Assembly (NCBI RefSeq): GCF_037975245.1
Contig: NC_092583.1
Coordinates: forward strand, 12,237,764 to 12,301,763
Direction: 5' to 3'
Origin: Apostichopus japonicus
Lineage: Eukaryota > Echinodermata > Holothuroidea > Aspidochirotida > Stichopodidae
DNA: 64,000 bases
The notes under the pieces were generated by a model, which did no database searches, was not told the DNA's origin, and saw only the letters and a list, made by a program, of their open reading frames with translations. This document shows positions 21,201-53,204 of the stretch, in pieces (the first letter of the stretch is position 1; each line of letters begins with the position of its first letter). The translations under genes were made by a program, and so were the position numbers.

Positions 21201-24019
21201 ATCATCAAGGAGCACTTTTTCTTGTCTAATCATGATCTCCCAGATCTTTGTCTGAAAAATTTAGTAAGAGATGAGTAAGAGAAGATAGCGTTGTTCAGCC
21301 TTAATATTAGTATTAATATTCCAACAATGGGAAAATATCTCCGGCACATCAGCAGTGCCTATTGCATGTAAAAAAAGGGGGAGGAGCAAAAATGATTATA
21401 TTCCTACGTGAGCCTCGCTGCACTGTTACTGCAACCCCCTCCCCCACCTCTGTATCTTTATACTTTTGACAGTATGCCTTGTAATAATTCTCAAGAGTAA
21501 ATATAATGCACCCCAACATCTAAAGAAATCAAAAGAAAGGCTAAAGGGAGAAAAGTTACCTCTTGCTTGTGAGAAGTAGTAGTATTTGAACACAAACCAG
21601 TAATAAATGTTACTGGCTGAATGGATTCCACTTTCAAATAATGCAAATCTAATTTCGGGCAGAGAGCCTTCCTATGACATAAACTCAAGAGAGCCAACTT
21701 TTCCTACTCTGATTGCTCCACTTCTAAACGAGATCACAAACTCGACGTAATTGTCAGAATCCAATATGTCAATGGTAACTACCTCAACAAGAATACTTCC
21801 TCCATATTTGATAATGGATTTCATATTGTTTTCGGCACCGATTTCTGTAACAAAAAGAAGAAAAAAAGGAGAGTTATTGATAAGTTAAGTGAACACATTA
21901 AACTCTCGTTGGTTCAGACTTGCAGATCTCATCAGATTGTTTTTTAATTGTAAAAATTTCTCACAGGTTGAATGTGTAAAAAACTTGATTATGAACATGT
22001 TTAATGTTCTTTTATAATCCGATTGTTAAAGTTGATACAGTTTACTTGCTGTTAACTCATTAAAAGTTCATTAAATAACTCAAATAAACTTTTGTATTAT
22101 CTTTTCCTTCTTGTTCTTTTGCAATATGAGTAACACTGTTATAAGCAGTGATGAGAATTCATCATGAAATGGAACCTTTAATTTATTGCTCACTGAATGT
22201 TATACTTTTTTAAATGAACACTTTTGTTTTAAATAGGTGATAAATATAAAAAGAAGCATCTCTGTACAAACAGTTGTAAACTTACTCGAGCAAGAAGCTA
22301 AGATTTGACAGAACTACCCACCCCCCCCCCCTTAAAAAACGTTGATTTAAGCTCAAGGTCTTCACTTCTCACTCCGAAGCTGACCTACTGTATATATCAT
22401 ACCGATTTCATAATAAGCTCCGCTTAATGATGAAGACTCAGAAAGAATGATGACTCTGGATGCTGCAGCTTTGAGCCCAAAGTTTAGCTGTCTTTCGTCG
22501 GGTCCTAGTTCTGGTGTACCCACGCTGTGTGAGTTCGTGTTGGTCTGGAAGAATGTACGCAGTATGGTACCTGAAGAAATACAACGGGAAAAAAAAGTCG
22601 ATAACATTTTCTTTTACACCCCTTTTTTTGGTTTCTTTAAACTTTAATTTATCTTGATTTCTCTCGAACCGAATTTATCATCATGTTTTAGTGACTACAA
22701 GGCCATATTAAAATCAGTATTTAGTATGAGCATTAATAACGCAGTTGCATATTTTTGCTAAACGTGGCAAACGCTGTTAAACAACGGTTAACATCCACAT
22801 GTGGAACAAGCAGAAAGGCTTCACTTCAGCTGGCTGTCCAATTTACAGATTAAGTTTGTTTTGTCTTTCTTCCTCATTTTGGATGTTCTTTTCTTCCCTT
22901 ACCATTTGTTAGACCATTTCAGATGTTAAAAAAAGGCGTAAATTTCTCGTGGATGAATATCTGGCATGCGGCTTACGCTAGCCAGGGCTTGAACTCACGA
23001 CCTCAGAGAGTTATATCTTGAATGAAAAGCTTACCGTGTTCATAGATGAAATCGTACAACAGGAAGTCACCCTTGAAGCCGTTACGTGTGGCGAAACCGG
23101 TGAAATCGGTGAAGTCCAAGATGGTAGTACGTACTTGGTTCAATGTGTATCCGAACCGATTCTGTAATCTGACGCATGTCTCGTGGTCGAAGAAGGAAGT
23201 TATTTCGATAAAGTACACCAAACGATGGCTCAGGGCGTCCTGTACGACGGTGTTGACGTCACTACAGAAATCGTTCAAGTTATCAGGATGACATTTTTGT
23301 TCAGATCGTCGATAATCGTCGATACCTTAAAAATTAAAATAAGATAGTAGATAATGTTTTATGAAGGCAAGAAGTGTTGTCAGGATAATTAATACGAAGG
23401 AATAACATTGGAAATATCTTAAAAATTGGATTGCAGTTAATGAAAGACGTGCTGTTTTAGTTTGCTTTTCTGTTTCAGCTGGACTATCCTTTTGACACCT
23501 CCATCCCCCCACCATTTATCAGTGTTTACTTTCAAATCTATCTTGGTATAACTTGTGTAGTGAATTTATCATAGACCTGGTAGAGGTGGTTTGCAAGGAT
23601 TTCTAATCATGGCGAACCACGGCTAATCATGGCTTTATTAAACTTACTCCTGATTGACTACCTCGTCGTGAATATTCAGGACTGCCATCGTGTTCGGTCT
23701 GGTTAAGATGTAGCAGAGTTCTAATACCTCAGGAACATCTACGTAACATTTTAACTCTTTGCAGTTCTGGCAATAAAAAAAATGTTACGACCGTTGATAA
23801 GTTTGCAAAAAAGATGAAATATTACTTACCGAGGGAAGAAGAAGGATAAAAATGACACTTTCAAATTCAAGTGCCAAAAATAAGAAATTTGAGATACGGT
23901 GAGGCAGGATGAGTTGACGTGACCATCTGGATTACATAAGGCAGTGCCCATACCAATCAAAATGGCTTAAACAAATTCCCAACCATCATTTCTACATAAC
24001 ACCTTATGGCAGATACAAA

Positions 24020-24300
24020 GGGGTTGCTATCACTGTGGAGAAAAGAACCATAACTCTGAAAGATGAAGCTTTGACCGCCCAATTTAGTGCAGATCATATG
24101 GACGTCATGGACATAAGGAAAGGTTATGCTTCAACAACAATCCCATGTATTAGATTCTTGGCCAAATGAGGATGCCGCTACATACGACCCCTGTCCTGGG
24201 ATTACCCCTGACGACACCCGTATACAGTACTTTAATGACCAGTTAATAAGTCCTGACACTAACATGTATTTACCTGGATTTAAATTGTTCCATCAGATTT
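24020..24300 (+). pseudogene. Gag-like tandem CCHC zinc-knuckle remnant (copy A side)
   Basis: One frame reads CYHCGEKNHNSER-stop-SFDRPI-stop-CRSYGRHGHKERLC: two adjacent CX2CX4HX4C-type knuckles in which the last Cys of the first and the second Cys of the second are lost and stops occur. A following frame is open for about 48 codons (WPNEDAATYDPCPGITPDDT... to TAG at 24298-24300). Probably the ORF1/gag end of a retroelement. The family is not identified. Confidence 0.5.
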
Positions 24301-25650
24301 AGGGAAGTGAGTACCAAACCCTACTAAATTCTGCAATTAATCATAAATTGGTTGTCGCAGACTAATAGGTACGCACCATTGGAAATATGGCGGATAATAC
24401 AAGTAATAAAAATAATTATTTGCTTACGCTAAGTAGAACTAGTTGAACTCAACAGTGTGCTGCAGTATTGTACATATCTCCACAGTCCACACCCTATTAA
24501 TGCCATGCCTATTGAAAAAAAATGTTCAGTTTGACGAAGCACTTTGCTGCATCTTTCAACTCCATATTTAGATGTTCAAAATAGTTCTCCCCCTGAATAA
24601 CAATTACTCTACCCATAGGCCCCCAGTGATCTTCAGTGTTTCTATTTTCTTATCTTACCAACATTTATTTAAAAAGGGTGGCAGAAAAATGAAACCCGAG
24701 GGAAGATTTCAGCCTTTCCAACTCCAAGTATGAACCCTTACAGTAGGCTATGTATGGTACGGTACATATTATAACATATAGGCCTGGGCTAGGCCTAATG
24801 CATGATTTGTTTTAAAATACATACTGCAGGGTGGGTAGGACCAGAGACCTGAACAAATCAGTAAAGCCTACAGTAGTCAGAAGTCACTGAAATTTACTGC
24901 CTGCTCTGGTCTCTTGACCTGCACACCACACAGTCACTGCCCTGTGTAATAGGAAAAATCATGTACAGTATTATTATTTAGGCCTATGTACAGTACTGTA
25001 GCCCTTCGCAGGGTTTGTTGACTAGAAGAAGGGCTGACATTTTCCTTCAAATTGATTTTTTGGCCACCCTTTGAAATAAATCTTGTTATGATTGGGGAAA
25101 AAAACACTGATGATCTCAAAGTTAATGGGAGACTATATTGAACACTAAAAAAGTGTGTTAAATGACGCAGCAAAGTGTTGCGTCAAACTGAATAATTTTC
25201 TCAATTAGGCCGAGCATCGACTGTGTTTGTTCATTGACTAGCCTAGCCTAACGGAAAACCTGTTGATTGTCGCAACTTCCTCAAAAAAGGGAGTGGGCAA
25301 ACGTTTTTTTTTTTAAGCCTAGGCCTTTAGGCTAATTCAAAGTGACCAACAACATTCCTTAAGCCTAGGGCCCTAGTGCTAACGGTGTAGGTCCTACGGT
25401 AAAACACCCTATTTCCGACTGTGGGCAAACAAATTTTTTTTAAGCCTAGTTACAGTATAGTTAGTCCCATAGGCCTAAGTCTCAATCATAGTCAATGACA
25501 TTTTCGGAATACCACATATTCTGTTATCATGCTTAAATTGACTCATTATTTTATCTATTTCAACGAAATAAAAGAAAATTTTGAAAAAAATATGAAGTTA
25601 AAGTTGAAGGTTTACAGAAGGTTTACAGTTGAAGGTTTACAGTCCTTTTT
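24301..25650. other. No gene recognised
   Basis: AT-rich with many AGGCCTA/TAGGCCT motifs (e.g. 24778-24796, 25316-25330). Small repeats GAAGGTTTACAG near 25607-25640. No supported exon. Confidence 0.4.
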
Positions 25651-25655
25651 AGCCT

Positions 25656-25682
25656 CTGAAGAAGATCCTGCTAGGATCGAAA
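25656..25682 (+). ncRNA. Hammerhead-like motif (CTGAAGAAG, perfect 5-bp stem, GAAA)
   Basis: CTGAAGAAG with GATCC/GGATC stem and TGCTA loop, then GAAACGTCAGGCC. Shares sequence with the 12.5 kb copy but is the better-preserved core. Followed by ~50 nt and then a SINE. Confidence 0.4.
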
Positions 25683-25734
25683 CGTCAGGCCAACTTACTT
25701 TTACACACGGTTTACAGTCTTGTATGAGGCTAAT

Positions 25735-26074
25735 GCCTCCTCACACGACTTTACAACTTAACCCCTGGTCATTGGTAACTTGTCACACCCACACACCAAA
25801 GTGTGCACAATTCAATCAATCTCTCCTGGGGCACCACAGTGCACCACAACCACGTGTCCCCCGGGGGACTTCCCATAGGGTGCAGCCACAAACCGGCGCA
25901 CGCAACTATATTTACAAGTTACCTCGCAGGTCCCCATTTATACACCTGGGTGAAGAGAGGCAATGGAGATAAAGCGCCTTGTCCAAGGACACAACGCAAT
26001 GATCTGGCCAGGGCTCGAACCTGTAATCCTTAGATCACAAGTCCACTGCCTTAACCACTTGACCACAACGCCAT
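25735..26074 (-). repeat. Longer tRNA-derived SINE, minus strand
   Basis: Reverse complement of the 10785 family: ends on the + strand with CTTAACCACTTGACCACAAC (A-box complement). The body keeps the CCCCCGGGGGACTTCCCATA block lost in other copies. Intergenic, upstream of fragment P. Confidence 0.75.
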
Positions 26075-26550
26075 CAATATATACAGAATAATGCTTTATT
26101 TAAATAAAAAGGACGAAAATTACCTTCGATCTGAGGGGAGAAATGGAAGATAGCCTAACACAGTAACATATAGGGTCAAACGTAAACTTAGACCTAGCCT
26201 TAAGTTATACTCGTAATTCGAACAGAAAAAATTACCTTCGAATGTTTTGTGAAGTACATCCAAACCCCAATCTTCGAGTTTATTTCCATTTATTACTTAC
26301 ACAAATACGAGATAATTAGGCTAACACTTGAAGTTAAAAGATATCATATAGTAAAGTTATTATTCTTGGAGCCTTCAAACTTTGCGTGCTCGTACGATCC
26401 GTCGGTACCGGTAAATGTGATATATTGCATTATGGGAAGTTTTCAAATAACCATATCTTCAGTCAAACCCCCACATATTGACCACACTGTGGTCCAAATC
26501 ATCGTGACTATGAACTATGGTCAACTATTTGACCATTGTGAATTTAGAGT
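26075..26550. other. No gene recognised
   Basis: An open frame of 101 codons (26249-26554) shows no recognisable domain or conservation elsewhere in the window; probably chance. Confidence 0.35.
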
Positions 26551-27668
26551 GTAGCTGTTGACAGGCTTGTGGAACAACGAGTACAGACAATAAGTAAGCA
26601 GTCTTCTTTCGGTATGTAGAATCTTATTTTGTCGTTTAAAGAAATGTAAAACCAATTTATCATCTTATGCTTAGCCTGTGATAGAGTTCTTTGTGATAAA
26701 AAAAGAAAGAAAGAAAGACATTGCCCCCAAACAGATAAGAAAAGTCGTTTTTTCTTCGTTTGAGAGTTATATCATATTGTTTTAAAGTCGTGTCTGAGTC
26801 TGTCATTTTCTCAATCTTGTGATGTCATAATGCCACAATGGCATCTGAAAACTTTTAGGGTCTTTGTTTTTGGCGTTTTGTTTCTTTCAGTATTTTCAAA
26901 TTAGAATGTACCACAAATTTCTGATTTTTTAAATTTTTCTCCAGGAAACGGCGCTTTTTAATCGCAAGTTGTTCTCTATTTTTGAGTCAAAGGTTCCTTT
27001 GTTAATATATTTTTCTTAATCTCTTACCAAGAAAAAAGGAAGGAAATATGGTTCCTTCATTTAACAAAGGGTTTGTTCAAATCTACGAAAAGGGGTCACC
27101 TTTTAGGTTATAACAATAGAAATTGAAGTTAAATTTCAATGGGTTTTTCACAATTCTGGCAGCACCTGACCACCCCCCCCCCTTGCCCCTTGCTCCATCA
27201 GCCCGGCTCCACCGTCCATATTTATTTTCATTGCTACTATTTATACAGCGTCATGGTATGTATCCACTGGAGTAATATGAATACAAAATCACATCGGTGC
27301 CGATTTCTATTTAGCTGTGTATTTCATTTGTGAAAATAAATTAGAAAAATACATAAGATGTTTGATATTTTGCAGTGTCACAAACACATACAAAAATAAA
27401 CAATATAGATCATTTCTCTCGCGATTAAAACTGTCTTCATATTTTTGGCACTTATCATTTTGGCCAATTTTTTGGAATGCAGTATAGTTTGTTATTTGAT
27501 GTGACAAGTTTCTTACTCTCCTCTTAATAGCGTAACTTTTAAACATTGTTGAAACGCTGATTCCAGTCTCAATCAAAATTTCCCTTCATGTGATACATTT
27601 TCACCTCCTTTTTATGCTATTTTTCTTTCTTTGTCTCTTGAATCCCAAAGAAAATTTAGGACTCAGCC
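26551..27668 (+). promoter_or_regulatory. 5' flank unit of the NRF-like genes, copy 1 (before fragment P)
   Basis: About 1.1 kb from TGTTGACAGGCTTGTGG to the ATG, repeated before copies B and C and once without a gene. All four units contain CTTGTGATGTCATAATGCCA (a CRE-like TGATGTCA) and CTTTTAGGGTCTTTGTTTTT or close variants. Position directly upstream of the first exon suggests promoter/5' UTR sequence. No clear TATA box. Inference only. Confidence 0.5.
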
Positions 27669-29057
27669 ATGATCTTCTCCACCCATTTGTGAACATTTTT
27701 GTTAGTTATCGTGGTCACGGATTGATATTTCATACGAAAACAAAACTTTGGTTGTAAAATATAAGCTACTATATTTAGAGTGATATGAACCCGCCCAAAT
27801 AACATAACTAATGGTTATGATTGTCACGGATTCTTTTCAAGAGAGCAGTCGACAACGGCGTAAAGACGGACAGAGAGAGTATATGAGTTTCAAAGGTTCA
27901 ATATAATTATTAACAACAACAATAAAATTAATAGCGGTTACATAGAACAAAAAAAAGTCATCATTTTCTATATATATCCTTTTCAACTTTTAAACTTCTA
28001 TACTTCATATGGCATCCTTTCCTTCTAATGGTCCTAGTTTTGTTTTCGTTGAGGGTTCTGTCAACGTTTATGGTTAATACAAATGAATGTTCTTTCTTTC
28101 TATACGAGCGTGGGCCTTTTCCTTTTCTTAGTTTCACGTTCTCTTTCTTTCCTCGTTCAAGCTTTAATTTAGCTTCTTCCCTGCCTCTTTTGCCATCTAT
28201 AAAAGTACCAAAAACACCGAATTTAATTCGTAAAGTAATGAGTTCATGTTATCTCAATGAAGGTGGAAATTGGTTTCTTTTGAACTAAAATTCTGACATT
28301 TTATAATTAAACAAGAGCAACTTACGGTTTTGCTTTCGGTTCAAGACCGAGATTGAAAAGAGAGAGCACGTGGCTTTACTGTTCTATTTATACCCGATGC
28401 CGACGGAATTCCGATGCTCATTTACAAAGAAATGATTACGTAATGCTTAAGGATGCACAAAACCATGGCTAAATAATTAGCATCTAATTAACTAAACACA
28501 TAAAGTAATCAATAAAATACTTAAGGAGGTTATCCCAGAACGGGTTGTGACAATGATCAATGAATCAAAAGTTTAAACTGACCGAATGAATTGATTCTTT
28601 GGGCATATTTTCAGATATCGTTGTTGCAGCTGTAGTTTTGGTTACTGCTTGTATGTTAAGAGCATAAGTCGGTGTCTGTCTGTATGTTTTTTATGTTTGT
28701 ATTTGTGTCTGTCTGACTGCTTCTAAGCCTAACTGGTCGTCTGTCATCGCCTTTCTCTTTCTCCGACTCTTTTATGTCTATCCGAGTTTGTCTTTATATT
28801 ATTTATCTAATCTACATTCCATTTGCAAATATATAGTTTCTGAAAGGTTATACCGTTCTTCTATATATTTTATTTTATTTATCTACTTATTTATTCATTT
28901 ATTTTGGCTTTCAGCTCTTAATGCTTTCGGGATACCTAATACCGGGTTACTAGCAGGAACTAGAAGCTGGTACGGACATTTCAGTGGTTGCACAGAACTA
29001 CCAGATTTCCAGTACTGTATGCTAACTATGCATGTCAACACAGCAACTCTCTCGATG
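27669..29057 (+). pseudogene. NRF-6-like partial copy P (broken exon 1 plus intact exon 2)
   Basis: The ATG at 27669 matches the start of exon 1 of copies B and C, but codon 8 is a stop (MIFSTHL then TGA). After about 50 nt the exon is deleted directly into what is intron 1 sequence in B (around 31576). A perfect exon 2 (28915-29057, 143 nt, GT-AG flanks, coding [20 protein letters not shown]) follows. Intron 1 carries a solo LTR. No exons 3-15 follow: the sequence breaks into Penelope-like debris and then the 5' flank of copy B. It is best read as a duplicated 5' gene end that has died. Exon 2 could in principle still be spliced into some transcript. Confidence 0.8.
27822..28552 (+). mobile_element. 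Solo LTR (731 bp, TGTCAC...GTGACA) in intron 1 of fragment P
   Basis: Compared with copy B (31671), the sequence AATGGTTATGATCAATG is split. ATGAT stands on both sides (27817-27821 and 28553-28557), a 5-bp target duplication. The element begins TGTCACGGATTC and ends GGGTTGTGACA. A TATA-like TTTATACC lies at about 28387 and AATAAA at about 28510. TG...CA ends plus 5-bp duplication fit an LTR of a Gypsy/Copia-type retrotransposon left after recombination. Strand is inferred from TATA and poly(A) signal order. Confidence 0.7.
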
Positions 29058-29639
29058 GTAATATTGCAAACCTGCAGTCTTTTTTAACGTTATCCGATAA
29101 TTTATACATGTTTTTTGTATATTCATAGTTGCTTGTTCATATAGCTGCATGTTTATATCCAATAGCCTGCACCCACCCAAACAATTATCCACACCCTCGT
29201 GAGGAAATATACATAGCAAATTTTTTTGTTTGTGAAGGATTTATACGCTATAGTGTGTGTGAGCCTGATATTAAGGTGCATCTGACAACACTGAACAAAC
29301 TGAAGTATGCCCCCGTCCTCCCTCTCCATCTCATGCCCATGTAACGTTAAGTTGTGTTCTCATATAAATGTGTTTGAGATGACACGACCAGGAGTATATC
29401 TTTCCCTAAAAGCCGCTAGAGTTCATGTTCTGCATATGTCGCTCACCTAGCTGGAATAGCAGTATCGCTTTAAACAGGAAGAAAGTAATGCCCTGACATG
29501 TACCTTAGGCAGCCCTCTGGATCATTATATTTACAGCATAGGGTACGACATACAACATGATACTGGATGAGTAACAGTTATGACTATGCACATTATTCTA
29601 CAGGTGCAGTGCAATCATCATACTATCTTTCACCAAGGC

Positions 29640-30430
29640 GTTGACGAGGTACGAGTCCGTGTTAATAGTTAATAGAACTACAGATAAAGGTATGTGTCTC
29701 ATTTAGGCCGTGACAGGGTTTTTGAGAGAATGACTATGAAGATTGAAATGTTCGGAAACTGGAAATCCTGCAAAAATTATCACGAATAGATTTTTTTGTG
29801 ATTATTAAAACGTAAGCGGAACCGGGAGCCTGTTTCACCTACATAATGGCCCTCTTTGCAACGTACACAAAGTACACAATGTATTTTAATTGCCTCGAAC
29901 TTCAAATTAGCTACTGAAAGCTACATAAAGAAATCGATTGGATCTTTCGTATTAAGTCTCACATCACCGGCCTCAACAAAGACTTGGTACCCCTTAACAA
30001 CTATCAGTTCTACAGACATATGTAATCCGTTCTTTGCTTTATTTGGCAAGGTATTAAAGATGGTATTAAAGATGTAGTTGCATAAGCATATGGAGAGTGC
30101 TTTAGAGAATGCTTACTGGTTCGTATGTACGGGCACAATTTTACTTTTCGAGCTACAAAAAGTAAGGAGAATAATACCCGCATGATTGACTTAAAACCGG
30201 AATTTCTCAAGACGACTTGAAATACGTCCGTTAATGAGGGCAGGGATTTGTTACATTACAACTCCCTGATGAGAGTACCATTTACGACGACAAGATCTCT
30301 AGCGAAAGTCTGGGGCCGGTGTATCATACCATAGACATTCGACTTGGAATACAGGTGAAGTTGATAGTAACAACTAAGGAAATAATCGTCATCTTGTGAT
30401 TAGACTTGAAACTGAGAATCAAACGCATGA
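29640..30430 (-). mobile_element. Penelope-like element remnant (GIY-YIG region)
   Basis: The minus strand around 29890-29700 reads CVLCVRCKEGHYVGETGSRF then RLRFNNHK, and further FPNISIF-type residues. This is the conserved core of the Penelope GIY-YIG domain with frame changes. It follows the exon 2 of fragment P and precedes the duplicated 5' flank of copy B. Similar flanking sequence (ACCATTTACGACGACAAGAT at 30278) recurs at 58630. Confidence 0.6.
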
Positions 30431-30440
30431 TTCAGTGTGA

Positions 30441-31247
30441 GGCTAGTTGTTGACAGGCTTGTGGGACAACGAGTACAGCAAATAAGTATGCAGTTTTCTT
30501 TCAGTATGTAGAATCTTATTTTGTCATTTAAAGAAATTATTAAACTAAGTCTAATTTATCATCTTATGCTTAGCCTGTGATAGAGTCCTTTGTGATTAAA
30601 GAAAGAAAGAAAGACATTGCCCCAAACAGAAAAGAAAAATGATTTTTTTTTCTTCGTTTGGGAGTTGAATCCTATTGTTTTAAAATCGTGTCTGGTGGCT
30701 GTCATTTTGTCAATCTTGTGATGTCATAATGCCACAATGGCATCTGAAAACTTTTAGGGTCTTTGTTTTTGGCTTTTTGTTTCTTTCAGTATTTTCAAAT
30801 TAGAATGTACCACAAATTTCTGAATGTTTATTTTTCTCCAGGAAACGGCACTTTATAATTGCAAGTAGTATTTCTAGGTAAAAGGGTCCTTTGTAAAAAA
30901 AAATCTTTCTATTTAGCTGTGTATTTCATTTGTGAAATAAATTAGAAAAATAAAAAAGATGTTTGATATTTTGCAGTGTCACAAACACATACAAAAATAA
31001 ACAATATAGGTAATTTTTTTCGCGATCAAAACAATTTTTTTGGGCAATACAGTATAGTTTGTTACTTGATGTGACGATTTTCGTATACACTCCTCTTAAT
31101 AGCGTAATTTGTAAACATCGTTGAAACGCTGATTCCAGTCTCAATCAAAATTACCCTTCAAGTGATATTCTTCCACCTCCTGTTTATGCTATTTTCCTTT
31201 GTTTGTCTCTTGAATCAAGCATAGACAATAAACATTACGACTCAGCC
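30441..31247 (+). promoter_or_regulatory. 5' flank unit, copy 2 (before copy B)
   Basis: Same unit as 26551, about 0.8 kb, with a ~300 bp deletion (CCCCCCTTGCCCC block missing). Ends at ATG 31248. Preceded by sequence shared with 58590-58800. Confidence 0.55.
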
Positions 31248-51455
<20,208 letters not shown>

Positions 51456-53204
51456 GCTATTGTAAGCTATTTTACTATTTCTCAGAACAAATAACCGATA
51501 CTTCCATCAGAACATCGTGACGAAATTACAACTAAGCTGTCGAACTTTAAAATAAAGTTAAGCGAACGTGGCTATACACCCAATGGGATGCTTCAAATGA
51601 GACGCATATATGCAAAGTACAGTATTATTACCTGATAGCCTGATTGAATTAAGCACTCTTATGGTGTTTTTCATTTCTTATGATCGACATAATTCTATAT
51701 ACAAATCATGAACAAAAAACCTGCCTGAGATATTAATCAACCAAAGACTTAATTTTACGATTAAACTGAAACAATGCATGGGTAAATATAATGCCGTTGA
51801 AAGTCATATTTAAAGCACTAAACAAACAAAGCACAAAAAGGAGTAAACAAGGAACTAAATGATGGGAATAAAAAGTACAAAACAATAGATTTAACATTGC
51901 TGGGGAAAAGATTTATTTTAGAAACGGTTCAAATTTCCATTTCCATTTCCTGCTATTAATTGTTTTCATATATCTATAAAAGGCACTGGTGACAAGTTTG
52001 AAATAATATATTGCACTGATATTACATAAATGAGTTCTTAACAGTAGTAAGAATAAACATCATCTTCCTGATTGCACATGAAAACTTAACTAAACCTCTG
52101 CCCTCTCAACCCCCCTCCCCACCCCCACCCCAAACCTATTGCATTTTACAATTTACCATCATCCTGTAGTTTGCCATTTGTATATTGTTTATTATGTTGT
52201 TGTTTGTCTAGTCCACAAGTGGACACGAATATCAGGTTTATTGATTTATCATAAATTTATTAAGATGATTTTAACAGAAATATCTTTTCTCTGTAAATGC
52301 AGAAATCTTACCATTCATAACTTTTGTTGTAATGACAAGAAAAAGAGAACAACAGATATTTTGTCGTCGTTTCTTCTTTGTTCTTTTCATTGTCTTCTGG
52401 TATACTTTTTTATCATGACTAATCATCAAGTTCCATTCGCAAAATATCCGACAACTTATTTAAAAATGTTTGTAATTAAAGTTACACTATAGTTGATTTT
52501 CACATAGTTGGTTTTATATTTAGACATTTCATGCCGTAAAATTTAAAGTTGATCTAATTACTTTACATTCTTGGGTCTGCTTGTATTCTCGGTATTTTTT
52601 CTAATGTCTTGTATGTAGTTAAAGGGTCTCCGTCAGCTAAGAAAACATTGTTGTACTTCCAATATCTATGAAAGACAATAAAAGACTAGAAATGTTTTTA
52701 CTGGGATGTATACACCTTGAATAACCGTTGTTCTAAGCAATCAAGCGTTGTGTGAGGAGTGTTGTGACTAGACTCTATTACCCCCACCCAAACATTTTCT
52801 AATTGGCAAAAATTTGTATGAAAATCCCATTTTAATGGCTGCTTGTGTCAACAAAACTAACTAATCCTGGATCCGTTCCGAACTTTCTGGTCAGAATCTT
52901 TGAAAAGAAGAACTCTAAGTCACAGTATAACAAATTACTCTTTAAAATAGTAAATTAAGGGTTTTAAAAAGTACGGAAGCTGACAGAATCTAACCTTACA
53001 GACTTTACAAAATCTCCAAACATTTTCAGACAATAATATATTGTTCATAATATCCTGATGTTTTTCCCGTCTAATAATTTCAAATGTGCCCCAGAAAATT
53101 CTGCCACCGTAATTATAGCCCTTACAAGTGGGAAGTAAAAGCTGCATGACAAACCCCGCCCCTCTACGCAACTCCACCCCCCCCCCCGCCATCCAAAATG
53201 AAAT
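51456..53204. other. 3' flank of copy B and spacer
   Basis: As 11493-13620, without the Penelope-derived insertion. A ~110 nt segment at 51800-51910 and a ~250 nt one near 52160-52380 have no match in copy A. The 117-codon frame at 52139 lies largely in sequence not shared with copy A. No gene called. Confidence 0.45.

Larger units (their letters stand above)
13625..23766 (-). pseudogene. Antisense gene M, copy A: repeated Methyltransf_FA-like modules, apparently broken
   Basis: Reading the minus strand, exon-like blocks with GT-AG edges are 23648-23766 (NCKELKCYVDVPEVLELCYI), 23035-23325, 22403-22570 (LNFGLKAAASRVIILSES..YYEIG), about 21700-21844 (EIGAENNMKSIIKYGG..DNYVEFVISF), possibly 21190-21253, 20731-20797 (ADEEVLIALSPTKGDADGM), 20030-20304 (FEYSRNDLDET..MGFSGAF), 19468-19567 (LHFGVTASRDACIAIAGE), 18543-18585, and a last exon split between 18320 and 13625 (LTYPNNIGLQAINFGIAVGQ..HWLLYPYTD stop). 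The recurring pattern 'F.V.A..D..IALS....YEI.IG..N..S.I' is that of the farnesoic-acid O-methyltransferase / Methyltransf_FA domain, a beta-sandwich of unclear activity in many animals. I see about three modules. Lesions: a 4-nt insertion in the 23.3 kb exon, a TGA just after the last acceptor, and a ~4.4 kb insertion inside the last exon. Exon borders between 21.1 and 21.8 kb are uncertain. Confidence 0.5.

Noticed and set aside
22403-22570. ANF-receptor / guanylate cyclase extracellular domain
   Set aside because: First impression from the KAAASRVIIL stretch; the repeated pattern with IALS and YEI-IG fits Methyltransf_FA modules better, and no kinase or cyclase exons are seen.
26249-26554. 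101-codon frame
   Set aside because: No domain, no splice context, no paralogous copy in the window.
28028-28288. 86-codon frame
   Set aside because: Lies wholly inside the solo LTR; no domain recognisable.
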